Assembly: GCF_001522545.3 (NCBI RefSeq)
Contig: NC_031769.1
Span: 8,794,470 to 8,858,469, forward strand
Reading direction: 5' to 3'
Length of the DNA stretch: 64,000 nt
Source of the DNA: Parus major
Taxonomy: Eukaryota; Chordata; Aves; Passeriformes; Paridae
Of the stretch, positions 50,313-61,185 are shown piece by piece (the stretch's first letter is position 1; each line of letters begins with the position of its first letter). The notes beneath the pieces are model-generated. The model did not search any database. It had not been told where the DNA came from and was given only the letters and a program-made list of their open reading frames with translations. A program made the translations under genes and the position numbers.

Positions 50313-53300
50313 AGTAAACTTTGTATTTATTGTAATAAACAGTGGGATTCACTATAATTAGATAATTTACTTTGAACTTCCTGCACTGTGTTCCAAAATC
50401 TTAATTCAACTTGAGGTGGAGGCAAATATTTTCATTTGGCCTCATCTTTTGAACGTTTATTATTTCCTTGCTGGCATGTGTTAGCCTATTGTCAGTTAGA
50501 ATCTCCATGTTTTTACATTTATAAAGAAAAGTTAAACAATTCAACCAAACCCATAATTTTTTTATTTTTTTTTTTCTAGGGACAAAAGTGGCAGCTTTCT
50601 CATTACATATCAATTTACAGCTCAAAATCAGGAAGAGATCAATGCAAACCATCTGCACCTTGCAAGTTTTAGCATATCTCCTTTTCGTCACTCTGAGTAA
50701 AACAGAGGAAGTTATGCGGAGCATGTGGTCTGCTTTCACAAATAATTTCTATGGAAAACAGCAGTCAGACAGTAATACAGGCCCAAGGTGACCTCATTAC
50801 TGAAATTTGTTCTAGTTGTCATTAGACATATCACACTGTGTCACTCAAATCGGGAAAGGAATAAGAGATACTGACACGCAGCACCAGTGATTAGAGATGA
50901 AAAATACTGTTATGCCATAAGAATCCCTTGGTGGAAAAGAAATATGTACAGTGTTTAAGATTCATTCACCCCCCCTGATCTGTCACTACTACCTCCATGG
51001 CTTTATTCTTTTTCTACTTGTTAGTTCTCCTTCACAAGGGACAACACCTTTTCTTGAAGGATATTTCAAAGGCCAGTGTTCACTGGTTGACAACCTTGCA
51101 TAAATATTGCTGAATTTTTGGTAATGACTCCCTCATGTTGTGTGTGGATATTTGCTGAAGATGCAGCAGGACAATTGGGCAGCTCCTTTTGGTGTGCATC
51201 ACTGCAGACACTTTTCCCTGCCCAACTGCAGTCATGGTCTCATTCCTCACAGTTACAAGTTGTGGTTAGATCAAGCCACGTTTCGCCATGATCCTCTGTA
51301 AATTGATAAGCCACAAGGAATGACACCAGTGAAGATGATATCTCCCTGGCCAGAAGCCAAGTATGGTTGGCAAAGGCCCTACTGCTCCTACAAAATTCTG
51401 ATTTCCATCTTTCCCACTTGGTGACCAAAGATCTTGGTGAGTCTGGCTTTTGGGCCCTCCTGCCCAAAGGATGCACTTCCACCTTGGATAACTATTCTAC
51501 TGCTGTGAGTCCCCACAGGGTCAACATCCCTTGGGAGTTTCAGGACACACCTCCTGAAGCACAGTAGTTTGATGAGATTAATGCTACATGCTAAAGCTTA
51601 GTCAATCAGAGGGGAAAAAAAAAATTTCACCTAAGTTACTCAAACATAAAGCTCAATTTTGAAAATTTGATCTTCCATGCCCCAAATATATATTTAATTA
51701 TTTTGTATCACGTATTCCCATTTATGTCCTGCTAAATTCTTAATTTCTTTCTGATGCACTTTGCACTTTGTTAAATCTATACTGAAGAATGCTGAAGCCG
51801 AGTCACCTATTTCCTTGCAGAAATTAAAATATTTGCCTCTTTATTTTCTCTTGAAAATATTTTTTTTGTCATTCAGACATCTACCTTGGGTGCATATTTT
51901 CTTGAAACAAATGTATTTATGGTTAACCCCTTCTCTCTGAAGTCTAACATTTTAATTACTGTTTAATCACAGCTGTTTAATCACTTAAAACTGAAGTTTT
52001 AATCACTGCCTTCAGGAGGTTCCCAAATAAATTTTTTAGTCAAATATAAATAAAATATCTCTTAAGCTTATCATATTGTAGAATTTCCCTTTCACTAAAA
52101 TTCCTTTCAGTGCTAACAGTACTTAATGCAGAGTGTGAAAATATGTAGTTGCATTCAATCACAATGTTGATAGGTTGTTAATTTTTTTCTCAAGATGTAT
52201 ACTTTTTACCCATATACTTTCAGATTGTTGCCTACTACATTTATTAGTAATTTTTGGAATAGTGGTAGTCCTATTCTACTATTAACTTTACTGGTAAAAT
52301 AAATAGGACAATCTAAAAATGAGAAGTCCAGCCCATGACAGCCCATCATCCATTATAAACCAGCCTCAGCACATCTGTGGGTAAATTGTCTCTTGTGAAC
52401 TGTTCTACAGCTGTTAGAGTTCATGTTGTTCCCTTATAAACCAGAAATAGGAATTTTTATTACCTCTGGCCGTAATTTAAATTACATGAGCCCAACTCCA
52501 TGATGTAGATTAGTGTACTGTCATGCAGTTCAGCTTTTATTTTGGCATACTACAATGCAGCTCACACGTGAACTCTACCATCAGTGGACATGTGATAGGA
52601 ACAGAAAGGATAAACACACACACAGTATTAAAAATGCTAGAACAAAACCTTAGATCTATAAAGAATTATTACTGTACTTGCACTGATTCTCATAGGTTAT
52701 ATTCTTGGCAGCTTTACATCACTGGAGTGAATGGTTTGAGCACTTTGCTCATACTCGACAAACACTCTAAAGGTCAATGCTGTCACCCTTTCACTAAACA
52801 TCACCAAAAATAGCTATGTAGCTGTTCCAGGAGCTCTTTATTTATTAAATAAAATTTGAGCTATAAGGTTTTTTCCAGGCCTCACATTGCAAAAAAAGAA
52901 ACTAGTTTTTTTTAACAATGATTAAAAGTTAGTATTTTTGAGTAATCTGTCCAAATAAGAACTGTATTCCACTACAATATTTTAAAAAATAAATTTACTT
53001 TTCAAATTTAAAATATACTACATTAGGACTAAGCATTGCTTTGCTTGTCATAAAAAATGTCACATACTCTCCTTCCTCCCTACATATATTTTTTTAACTA
53101 GAAAAAGGGATATTTTAGGGAGAGAAGAGGTTGCAAAATAAATAAAAATTTACATACCCAGTAATACAGAGTTAGAAGAGGGAAAAAAAAAGAAAATAGT
53201 CACAAATTCCAGCAAGAAGCTGAAGCTGTCCCTGACTAGATTTAAGCAGAAACTTGTACTCTCCCAATAAGTGGCAAGCAGAAATATTCATTTGGCACAT

Positions 53301-54029
53301 TATACTTAATTATAATCAGATTTTTTCTCTAACAAGTCATATTCTTTACATTCTTCTGTTAAGTCCTGTACTTTGATATACCTTACAGTAAGCTGCAGTT
53401 TATAAATTGCCAGGATGCAAAAGAACATGAATGTTACCCAAAGTCTATTCCAGCAACTCGCTTTAGAAAGTCATAAACATTATGGCTAATTAACAGCCTA
53501 ATAGAATGCTGAGAATGAAGGTCTTGCTTCTCTGTGCACTTCTGGGCTTGCCTATAATAGGTAAAAAATTTCCAGGGCTATAAACAACATGACATCTAAG
53601 CAACACTCAAAATTTACTTCTGGTTTTTCATCTCAAATAAAAATAATAATTATCATTAGGTTTCTGATTAATTTTCATAAATCATCATGGCTTGAATAAA
53701 GAGTTGCTCAAACCCAAGACTTGAATTAAGGATTTTTGTGTCTCTTCTTTGATTTCATTCATTTTGTCATTGTAGGAAACTAAATTGTAGGAAACTAATC
53801 TCTAAATAAGTAATTAATCTTTCATTTTGATTACAGCACAAAATGCATCAGACAATCATGATATCATATCAAAGAGCTCTGATGGTTAAAATGTGGACCT
53901 ATATTCAGAAGCTCTCAGGAGTCTCCTTTCCTGCCATGCCCCAGATGGAACCACATAACCTTGAGCTAACAGCTCAGTATCTCTACCTGCAGGAAGCATT
54001 TCCATCTTTAGTCTCTTGGCACTGAAAGC
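50313..54029. other. Unique non-coding sequence
   Basis: No gene supported. A T-run plus TAG at 50561-50579 looks like a splice acceptor, but the 67-codon frame that follows has no domain or clear donor. TTTAATCAC occurs three times at 51962-52006. 51000-51560 is less AT-rich, with open frames on both strands. Confidence 0.45.
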
Positions 54030-54105
54030 TCAAGAAAAGAGGTGGTGGTGACATCAAGCCTGGATTTGAATAGAGCTCTGGACAGCCCAGCATACTACTG
54101 ATTTT
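54030..54105 (+). mobile_element. Possible CR1 fragment near the 3' region
   Basis: GGTGGTGGTGACATCAAGCCTGGATTTGAATAGAGCTCTGGACAGCCCAG resembles the CR1 stretch GAGATGTTCAAGGCCAGGTTGGATGGGGCTCTGAGCAACCTG. It is short, and the terminal part with the octamers is missing. Confidence 0.4.
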
Positions 54106-54808
54106 ATTAATCATTCCTTACTCTCACCCTCGCTACAAATAGTGGATTAATTTGAAAACTTAGTCCATGAGAAATGTTTCCCAGTTTTTTAATCTTTCAA
54201 GATGTGACATACAACAGAAATAAGCTGTGATTACTTTTGGGACTGAATAAACAGCAATACAGCTCCAACCAATCAAAGGAATTCTTCCAATGTTTGAAAA
54301 TAAAATACTGTTTTTAACTTTAGTTTGGGGGCTTTTGTTGGGCTTGTTTGTTTCTTTTTTTCCCCACAAAGAGAAACACAACTAGCTGTTCCAGATGTGA
54401 GCTTCCTCAATACTTGTTTATTAAGTGTGAGGCCTTGCTCCAGCAATTAAAACCTCTGGGACTGTATGCAAACCAGAACATTTGCATTTGGCCTTGAGCA
54501 ATAAACCTCCTGCACAACAGCGTGCTCCCCACAGTTCTGAACATGCTGACAGACTAAAATAACTAAACCACCAGAGAACCAAGGACTAGAACCTGCAATA
54601 ATCCAATGGGAAGGGTTACAGGCTTTATAAATAATAACATGGTGAACTAGCACTAAGTCTGTGAATGAATCAGGCTTGAGGTGACCATTACTGTAAAGTT
54701 GGAAAGGTTTTGCCATGGATACCAGCCAGCCAAAGGCAGAATATTTAAAACAGGGGGAGACTCATTATTTTAAAGCTGATGAATGTGATTTCTGTGATTG
54801 ACCTTTCA
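54106..54808. other. Unique non-coding sequence
   Basis: No gene or recognised repeat seen. Confidence 0.5.
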
Positions 54809-54830
54809 AGGGCCAGATTCTGATCTTGAG
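54809..54830 (+). repeat. Fragment of the same ancient amniote repeat
   Basis: AGGGCCAGATTCTGATCTTG is the characteristic opening of the family seen at 49098-49167, here in the opposite orientation. Only about 22 bp can be recognised. Confidence 0.45.
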
Positions 54831-57471
54831 GGAATAGGCTGGGTGTTATCAACTGCGTGGGCTCATGGAGATCTAATGATAACATGCCCTCATGACCTGT
54901 CTGGCCAGCTGCTGTCTCTAGTCTTGTACTTTATAGTCTCTTGATATTAAAATACAATTAAACATCTTTAGAAATAATTTAAATAATTTCTAAACAAAAT
55001 AGCTTGCATCACCCTTTGCAGAATCATAGCAATATTTTTCATTTAAATAAAAATAAAAAATAAACTTTGAATATACAGTTATTCTAACTTTTATTTGCTT
55101 ACATGTTAGAAAAATGGCTCTTTTTTCTTTTCTATTTTGCAATCTGTGGACCTCAAATGAATAAACTCTACTCCTAGATAAGATTAATTTTATTCCTGAA
55201 AAATCAAGCAGAACATCATCTTCCTCTTTTCACAGCATCTTCAAAATAGGATCTGAGTGGACACAAGTGCTGGGGGCTGTGCCAGCAGCTTATTCTCATA
55301 TCCATGTAAAATATGTCTCTGGGGGACAGAATTAATTTTTATGCAAATCATTCATTTTTCTCATAGTGAAATTTTCTCATAAGGTGAAATTTTAAAAAGA
55401 AAAAAAAGAGAAAAAAAAGAAAGAAGGAAAAATCTTATTGGACCAGAATAAATCCCTAAAAGAGGTTTGAAGCTATGATATTTTTAAAGTTTACAATGAA
55501 TTTTTGCTAATTTTCTAAAAATTATCTAACTGGACTACAAACAAAGAAATGGATGTCAAAAGCACAGCAGAAATCAAGATAAATGTGGCTTTAATCCCTG
55601 AGCATAAATCAGGAGAAACTCTGTTTAAAAAAGCCAGCAAAGTTATTAAGAGTTATTAGAAAATGTAAAATAAATCCTCTTTGCAGGTGAGCTACAGCTG
55701 CAGTAGTCAAAAGAGAAACCTGGGTAAATTTGAGGGAAAATGTACAATACACAAACAAGCCATAGCTTCTTTTGTGATCTGACATGCACTAATAGCTAAC
55801 AAATGAGAGGCTCTTTCAAATGAGCTGGTCCTGCATAGCTGAATTATGATAGGCAAATGGGATAGGAATGAATTAAAGAGCAATGCTCCCTGTCACAATA
55901 TGCCTTTGCAAAAGCTACTTCCCTTCAGAAGTTATCGGCACCTGCCAAAGCCACAGGGGTTATCCTTCCAGGATATTACAGGAGAGGAAATTTTGGCTCC
56001 TGACCAAGAAGACAGAAACTGAAAAATGTCCTAACAAATGAAGTGAGAAAGCTAAGCAAAAATTCTTTAGGAAAGTAATAGATTTATCCCTGCCCAAGCC
56101 TGAGTCCTCATTGACATTTAGGCTTTGCACAGCAGCATTAGAACTGCTCACAGAGAACTAAAGAAAATGGCAAACAAATCTGGGCCCAACAGAGTATGCT
56201 TCATCACCCAGCCATGACTTACTGAAAAACAGCAAATGCATAGAGAAATTTGACCCACCAGTATACTCTGTCCCACTGCCAAAACTTGTCAACGTACGTG
56301 TCCCATGGCCCTGAAAGCCAGGAGCCAAAGCCCAGAAGGAAATCCTGTGCCATGGAGAGTACAGGCTTGCAGTGTACCAGTCCAGATTGCACCTGGAACT
56401 GCTGCCTTGAGTTGAACAGAATACCCTGACACAGCCTGGGACATGTGTCCAAGGAATAGCTCTGGTTTTCTGGTCAGGAAATAGAGACCTTGGCTCCCTT
56501 TGGCAAGAATAATAGTGGGAATCCCCACCTGGCTGCCCAATTCCATTTATACTCCTCTACATTCTAACCTCCTGAAGGTCCTGAATAACCTCAAAGCTCT
56601 TCAGCTCCATTCAGGGCTCTTCCTTGTGTCCAAACATGGGTATTACTTGTAATGTCTTTCTACCCCCTCTCTCTTCACCAGCTCTTTTAATTTAATTTGC
56701 TAACAAATAAAAACACACAGGCACAGAAAAATATTCTGTTCTGAAGTGTGTGATGGCAAAAAAACAGTGAATAAGGGTCAGAACATGTGCAAGACAAAGG
56801 GACAAATACACAAAAAGAGAGAGAGTCTAGACATACAAGAATTGATGGCTGTGTTCTGTAAATATACATCAAGGTCCTCCCTAGACATGTATTTGATGAT
56901 AGAGATTTCATACTTTATGGGTTTTTTTGTGAAAATAAGGTGAACTTTGTTTTTACTCTAGTGATTGATTCTCATAAAAGTTAAGTAGCCATCTATGAAT
57001 AATGTTTACTTTAAGACCTCAGGCACTAGTTGTCTCTACTATAAAGATGAAGATATAAATTCTGATCATCTAAGCTCAAGGTCGGTATTATTCATCACAG
57101 TAGAAATTCTGTTTTACTATTTCTTTTCAAAATCTTGGAAATAATTACTGGAGACACCTTTAAAATTCAAGTATTCAAGAGGTGGGAAATGCCAGATTAA
57201 AACTGCTTATGGAACACATAAGGAGGTTTGGACCTCTTGAATATATCTGCCATGAAACCAGTTTCTATTATGCGATTACAGACTACTTTTGCACGGCCAT
57301 AGCTGCAGTGCTTTTTGTGTGCACTGTGCATGGTATTCTGAGAAATGGTATTTGGGGAATGAATCAGGTTTATCTAGTGAATGAAGCTTTCATTTCTCTC
57401 TGCCTCATTTGTTTCAGGAACTGGAAGGTATATAATGAACCAGCAAGGGACTACAGAACGAGAAAATAAGA
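54831..57471. other. Unique non-coding sequence
   Basis: No gene supported. A purine tract (A runs with G) lies at 55393-55432. 57182-57469 is open on the plus strand for 95 codons and contains non-repetitive, enhancer-like sequence (TATTATGCGATTACAGACTAC). The translation has hydrophobic stretches but no domain I know. Confidence 0.45.
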
Positions 57472-57585
57472 TTTAATGGTTAAGGCAGCTGCCACCGAAG
57501 AAGTGAATTCCATTTCTGGATCTGCCACAGAGCTCCTATGTGATGTTGGACAAATTACTTCACATTTCCCAGAGATGACCATTAA
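57472..57585 (+). mobile_element. MIR/CORE-type SINE (amniote), degraded
   Basis: TAATGGTTAAGGCAGCTG is followed by GAATTCCATTTCTGGATCTGCCAC and then CTCCTATGTGATGTTGGACAAATTACTTCACATTTCCC. These match in order the tRNA-derived head, the CORE (TTCTATTTCTGGCTCTGCCAC) and the LINE-like tail (TGTGTGACCTTGGGCAAGTCACTTCACCTCTC) of amniote MIR elements. It is in sense on the plus strand and clearly old. Its pol III promoter boxes are too eroded to call functional. Confidence 0.72.
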
Positions 57586-58241
57586 TTTGATGTTCCTCGT
57601 TTTCTGGTCTCTATACAAGGCAACTGAGCTGAGCTATTGAACTCTTATAGCTGCAACTGATGTAGATTAAAGCTGTATTCACATACACATAAAGATTGAT
57701 TAAAATTATAGAGACTATGAAAGAAATGCTATTTAGAAATTACCTGATACACTGTCAACTATTTTCCTCTGCCACCTATAGGGATAACAAACCCATGAAT
57801 GGCCAGAGTATTATGCAGGTAATTTCATTACTGTGTATGAAGCATTCAGGTATGATAGCTGTGAGAACAATGAAGCAACCAATAATTTTATATTCAGTGC
57901 AGGTTTTGAATGATGTGATGGTTAGGAAAGCCCTGGGGCCACATCCTACATGAAGAGGGTGGAAAGAAACACAAGCTAACTGCTGAAGAAGCAGGGTCAT
58001 ATGGAAACAAAAGGTATTAATTTTTAGAAGTATGTCAGAGTTCCTGCACTCCAAGTTCAGTTTCACAAGAGCAACCTTAGGCCTGGTAGCACATAGTTTC
58101 TGCATGGACTTGATTTTGTTCTTTTCATGTAGCTATAGAGTTGTGTTGTAGAATACCTATTATAGATTTTTTGTAAGAGAAGAATCCAGTCACCTTCCCC
58201 TCTCCCATTTCTAACCTAGTCCACAGATGACTGGCAGACTG
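57586..58241. other. Unique non-coding sequence
   Basis: No gene supported. A 109-codon minus-strand open frame (57776-58105) has no recognisable domain. Confidence 0.5.
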
Positions 58242-58337
58242 AAATCTGTATCTCAAAGAGGTGTAGAAGAGGTAACAAATGTGATAAAGAAATCCGTATC
58301 TCAAAGAGGTGTAGAAGAGGTAACAAATGTGATAAAG
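58242..58337 (+). repeat. 48-bp tandem duplication, two near-identical copies
   Basis: The unit 58242-58289 is repeated directly at 58290-58337 with one visible mismatch (CTG versus CCG). The period is a multiple of three, so an open frame crossing it (58227-58460) reads KSVSQRGVEEVTNVIK twice. The near-identity points to a recent duplication. I do not take the 77-codon frame as a gene. Confidence 0.92.
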
Positions 58338-60269
58338 ATTGATGCCTTGGATTTGGGAATGAACTTCAGATTGACATGGCTTGAACTGAATATGCAGATG
58401 GATGCGGTACCACTGTCTGAAAAGGCTGCATCCAAGCAGTTTTCTCAGAAACAGGCCTGACTACAAAAATGAGATGTTCCTGCAGGGAGAGAACAACCAC
58501 TTGTTCTGGACAGGACCCTTTCATTCTTCATCTGGACAGGACCCATTGTCTCAGCCCTTTCATTCAGGAAATGCACTCAGGCTGAGCAGCAATGCCTGAG
58601 GCCACCAGTGGACATTGCCTGCTCAGCTCATGACACAGAAGATGTTAAACCTTAACTGGTCCCTGGGACAAGGGCAGGCTGAGGTGTGCCATGGAGCTTG
58701 GCCTTTACCTCATTGCTCATCTGAGCTGGGCAACTCCACCACTGTGTCTGCCCAGCCTGGGACAGGACATGTGGCCAGGTGACCCTGAGGTGTGACCTGG
58801 CTGACTTTTGTACATGCACTGATGCTGTACTTGTACAGACTGAAAACACAGGGAGACTTGTTCTTTCCTATTAATACAGAAAGATTCTGCTGGAGGAAGA
58901 AAGGAACTGGAGATACTTTGGCAATTCACTAAAACTTGGAGTTATGATAAGGAAATCACAGTGCAGGGAAGTCCTATCTTGTTACCACCTTCCCTATTAT
59001 ATGAAAGGCATGAAAGAAATGAATATTGTGACAGGGTCATGACTTTGCTTATAAAACCTGCATATTAAGTGGTGGAAAAGATTACTGCCAAATGCCTTGC
59101 TTTACTGTTCACCCTCTCTTGCAGTCTCCTATTTTCTGATACCTGCTATAGCTGACACTCACTCGCCAAAATATATTACAGGCCACATGGAAGATCATAT
59201 ATCAGCAAATAATGGAATCAAGTTAAAATGCAAGTTTCCTATAATGAGCTGAGCCAGCCCATTTCAGCATTATGTTCAGGTGTTACACTGGGAGAGGAGA
59301 TAGGCTTTAAGGTACATTTTAAATTTGATTGCCTGCGAGAAAGAAAATATGCAACTTCAAAATTTCACAACAACATGCCTGCTTTTTAAAGCTTAAAGCA
59401 GTTTCATTCATGAGGTTTATAATTTGTCAAAGTATTTTCACTAGATTTGCATGCAAATTATGAAATACAAAACCAATTTAGTACAGCAAAGAAAATGATT
59501 TCAATCACTAAGGGAAATAAAAGTAACTTTTACTTAGAGCATGAGAAGAAAAGAAAAGCAAACAAGAGATTAAAAGTATCGTCTCTTGATGAATTCTATT
59601 GTTTGGCCTAGAGAAGATTAGCCAGAAGACTAAAAAACATTTAAGAATTTATTCATAAATATTACCAACCCTAAACCCACATTCTTAATAAATCAAACAT
59701 TCCTAATCCTTCATATCTTCATTCTAAGCTTTCCTGGTCAGAGCAGAAAAGAAGTTATGACATGGACCTTAAGACAAAGCAGGGGTGAAATTTCCCCTTT
59801 CCAAACTCCAGATGACATAAATTTTTGTGGACTCATTGAAGTAATTTCAGTTCTTGTAGTTTCCACTGTGTTAAGATTCAGCTCCACATTATTTACCTCT
59901 ATAAAGTAGTTTATGGATTCTTATTTTGGATCTCACCAACCAATAGATACAAGTTTAAAAAGAAGAGGGTAAACATAGCCATGATACTCATAGATTATCA
60001 GGAAGACATTACATACAGCAATTCAATATTGAGGGGGAAAAATAGTGTTTGTCAGATCTATATCTGGTCACCTGCAGATTAGGTGCACCTTAATTAAGTC
60101 AATTAAGTCCTTTGGTGTTCATGCCTCAATTAGAACAGCTTTTCAATGCCAAGGCTGTATCCTAAGGTGATCAGTGTAACATACAACTGAAATCCTTCAC
60201 CCAAGTATCTCACCTGGTACCTTATTGATATCACTAAGAAAACAGAATTCCCACTTTAAAAGGAGATCT
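58338..60269. other. Unique non-coding sequence
   Basis: No gene supported. TCTGGACAGGACCC occurs twice about 24 bp apart near 58505-58543. 58440-58840 is GC-richer than the background and could be an unrecognised repeat. A perfect 9-bp tandem pair AATTAAGTC lies at 60092-60109. Confidence 0.45.
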
Positions 60270-60460
60270 TAGAATCACAGACTATCCTGAGTTGGAACCA
60301 CAAAGATCATCGAGTCCAGCTCCTGCACACGACACCCCAAGACCACAAAATGTGCTTGAAAGCACTGTCCAAATGCTTCTTGAACTCTTGTCAGGCTTGG
60401 TACTGCGAGCACTCCCTGGGCAGCTCAGTGGCCAGCTACACTCGGTGTTGCCAGTGTACA
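60270..60460 (-). mobile_element. CR1 LINE 3'-end copy
   Basis: AGAATCACAGACTATCCTGAGTTGGAA ... AAAGATCATCGAGTCCAGCTCCTGCAC ... GACACCCCAAGA ... TTGAACTCTTGTCAGGCTTGGTACTG is the antisense of the CR1 3' end, so the element is on the minus strand with its octamer tail at 60270. It is far less diverged than the other CR1 pieces in the window. It has small deletions and is 5'-truncated after about 190 bp. Confidence 0.93.
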
Positions 60461-61153
60461 AACACCCACATGAGAACTCTGAGCACAGCAGAACCCAGTG
60501 AGGGAACTGAACAGCAACCAGGCACCTCCTACCTTAGAGCCCTGGTGAGGTATTTTGGAAACAAATATTTTTAGATATTCAATCGGATCTTTCCTGAAGG
60601 AACTACATAGTTAAAAATATTTTGATACATTAAGACTTAAAAGAGTCTTGAGCCTCATTGCCATTTGAGTATCAGGAAACCAGAAGTACACGGGCAATTT
60701 TTGCTAATTTAGCTGATCACCTTGCAAGCAATGAATGATCCATGAGGCAAGAGGTACAGTTCCTTCAGGGATTCACACTAGCTATTTTTCAACTGACAGA
60801 GTCAGATCCAGACAAATAGATTTCTTTGATTTTTGATATTCTTTCTTCCAAGAAAAATTATCTGAAGATAGAACAAACCAATTTCAAATTCCTGGAAAGA
60901 GCATAAACATATTCAGATATAAATTTCTAATATCTGGGTTGGTTTTGTTTTTTTTCAATAGATCAAAAAGACTTTCCTTTATTAAATCCTTTTTCATTTT
61001 CTATTACCTGTTTATGACTACAGTCCCCAGTGAGCATTATGGTTACATTCTGGTATCTTGTAGGAATATAGAAAACCTCAAGATTTCTCTGCACAACACT
61101 CTCAGGATTCTTCCTGATGCACCTGATACAGAAGAAAAGGAATGATGCTAATT
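60461..61153. other. Unique non-coding sequence
   Basis: No gene or recognised repeat. Any CR1 continuation past 60460 is not convincing. Confidence 0.5.
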
Positions 61154-61185
61154 ATGATAATGATGATGGTGATGATGATGATGAT
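61154..61185. repeat. (GAT)n trinucleotide microsatellite
   Basis: Imperfect ATGATA units lead into six or so GAT units with one GGT interruption. Confidence 0.85.

Noticed and set aside
50561..50791. Possible exon after a strong polypyrimidine tract and TAG
   Set aside because: The acceptor-like sequence is good, but the 67-codon frame has no recognisable homology and no clear donor. A T-run ending in TAG is common in AT-rich DNA.
51240..51567. Overlapping 80- and 66-codon open frames suggesting a decayed gene
   Set aside because: Both strands are open, the translations suggest no family, and extensions hit stops at once.
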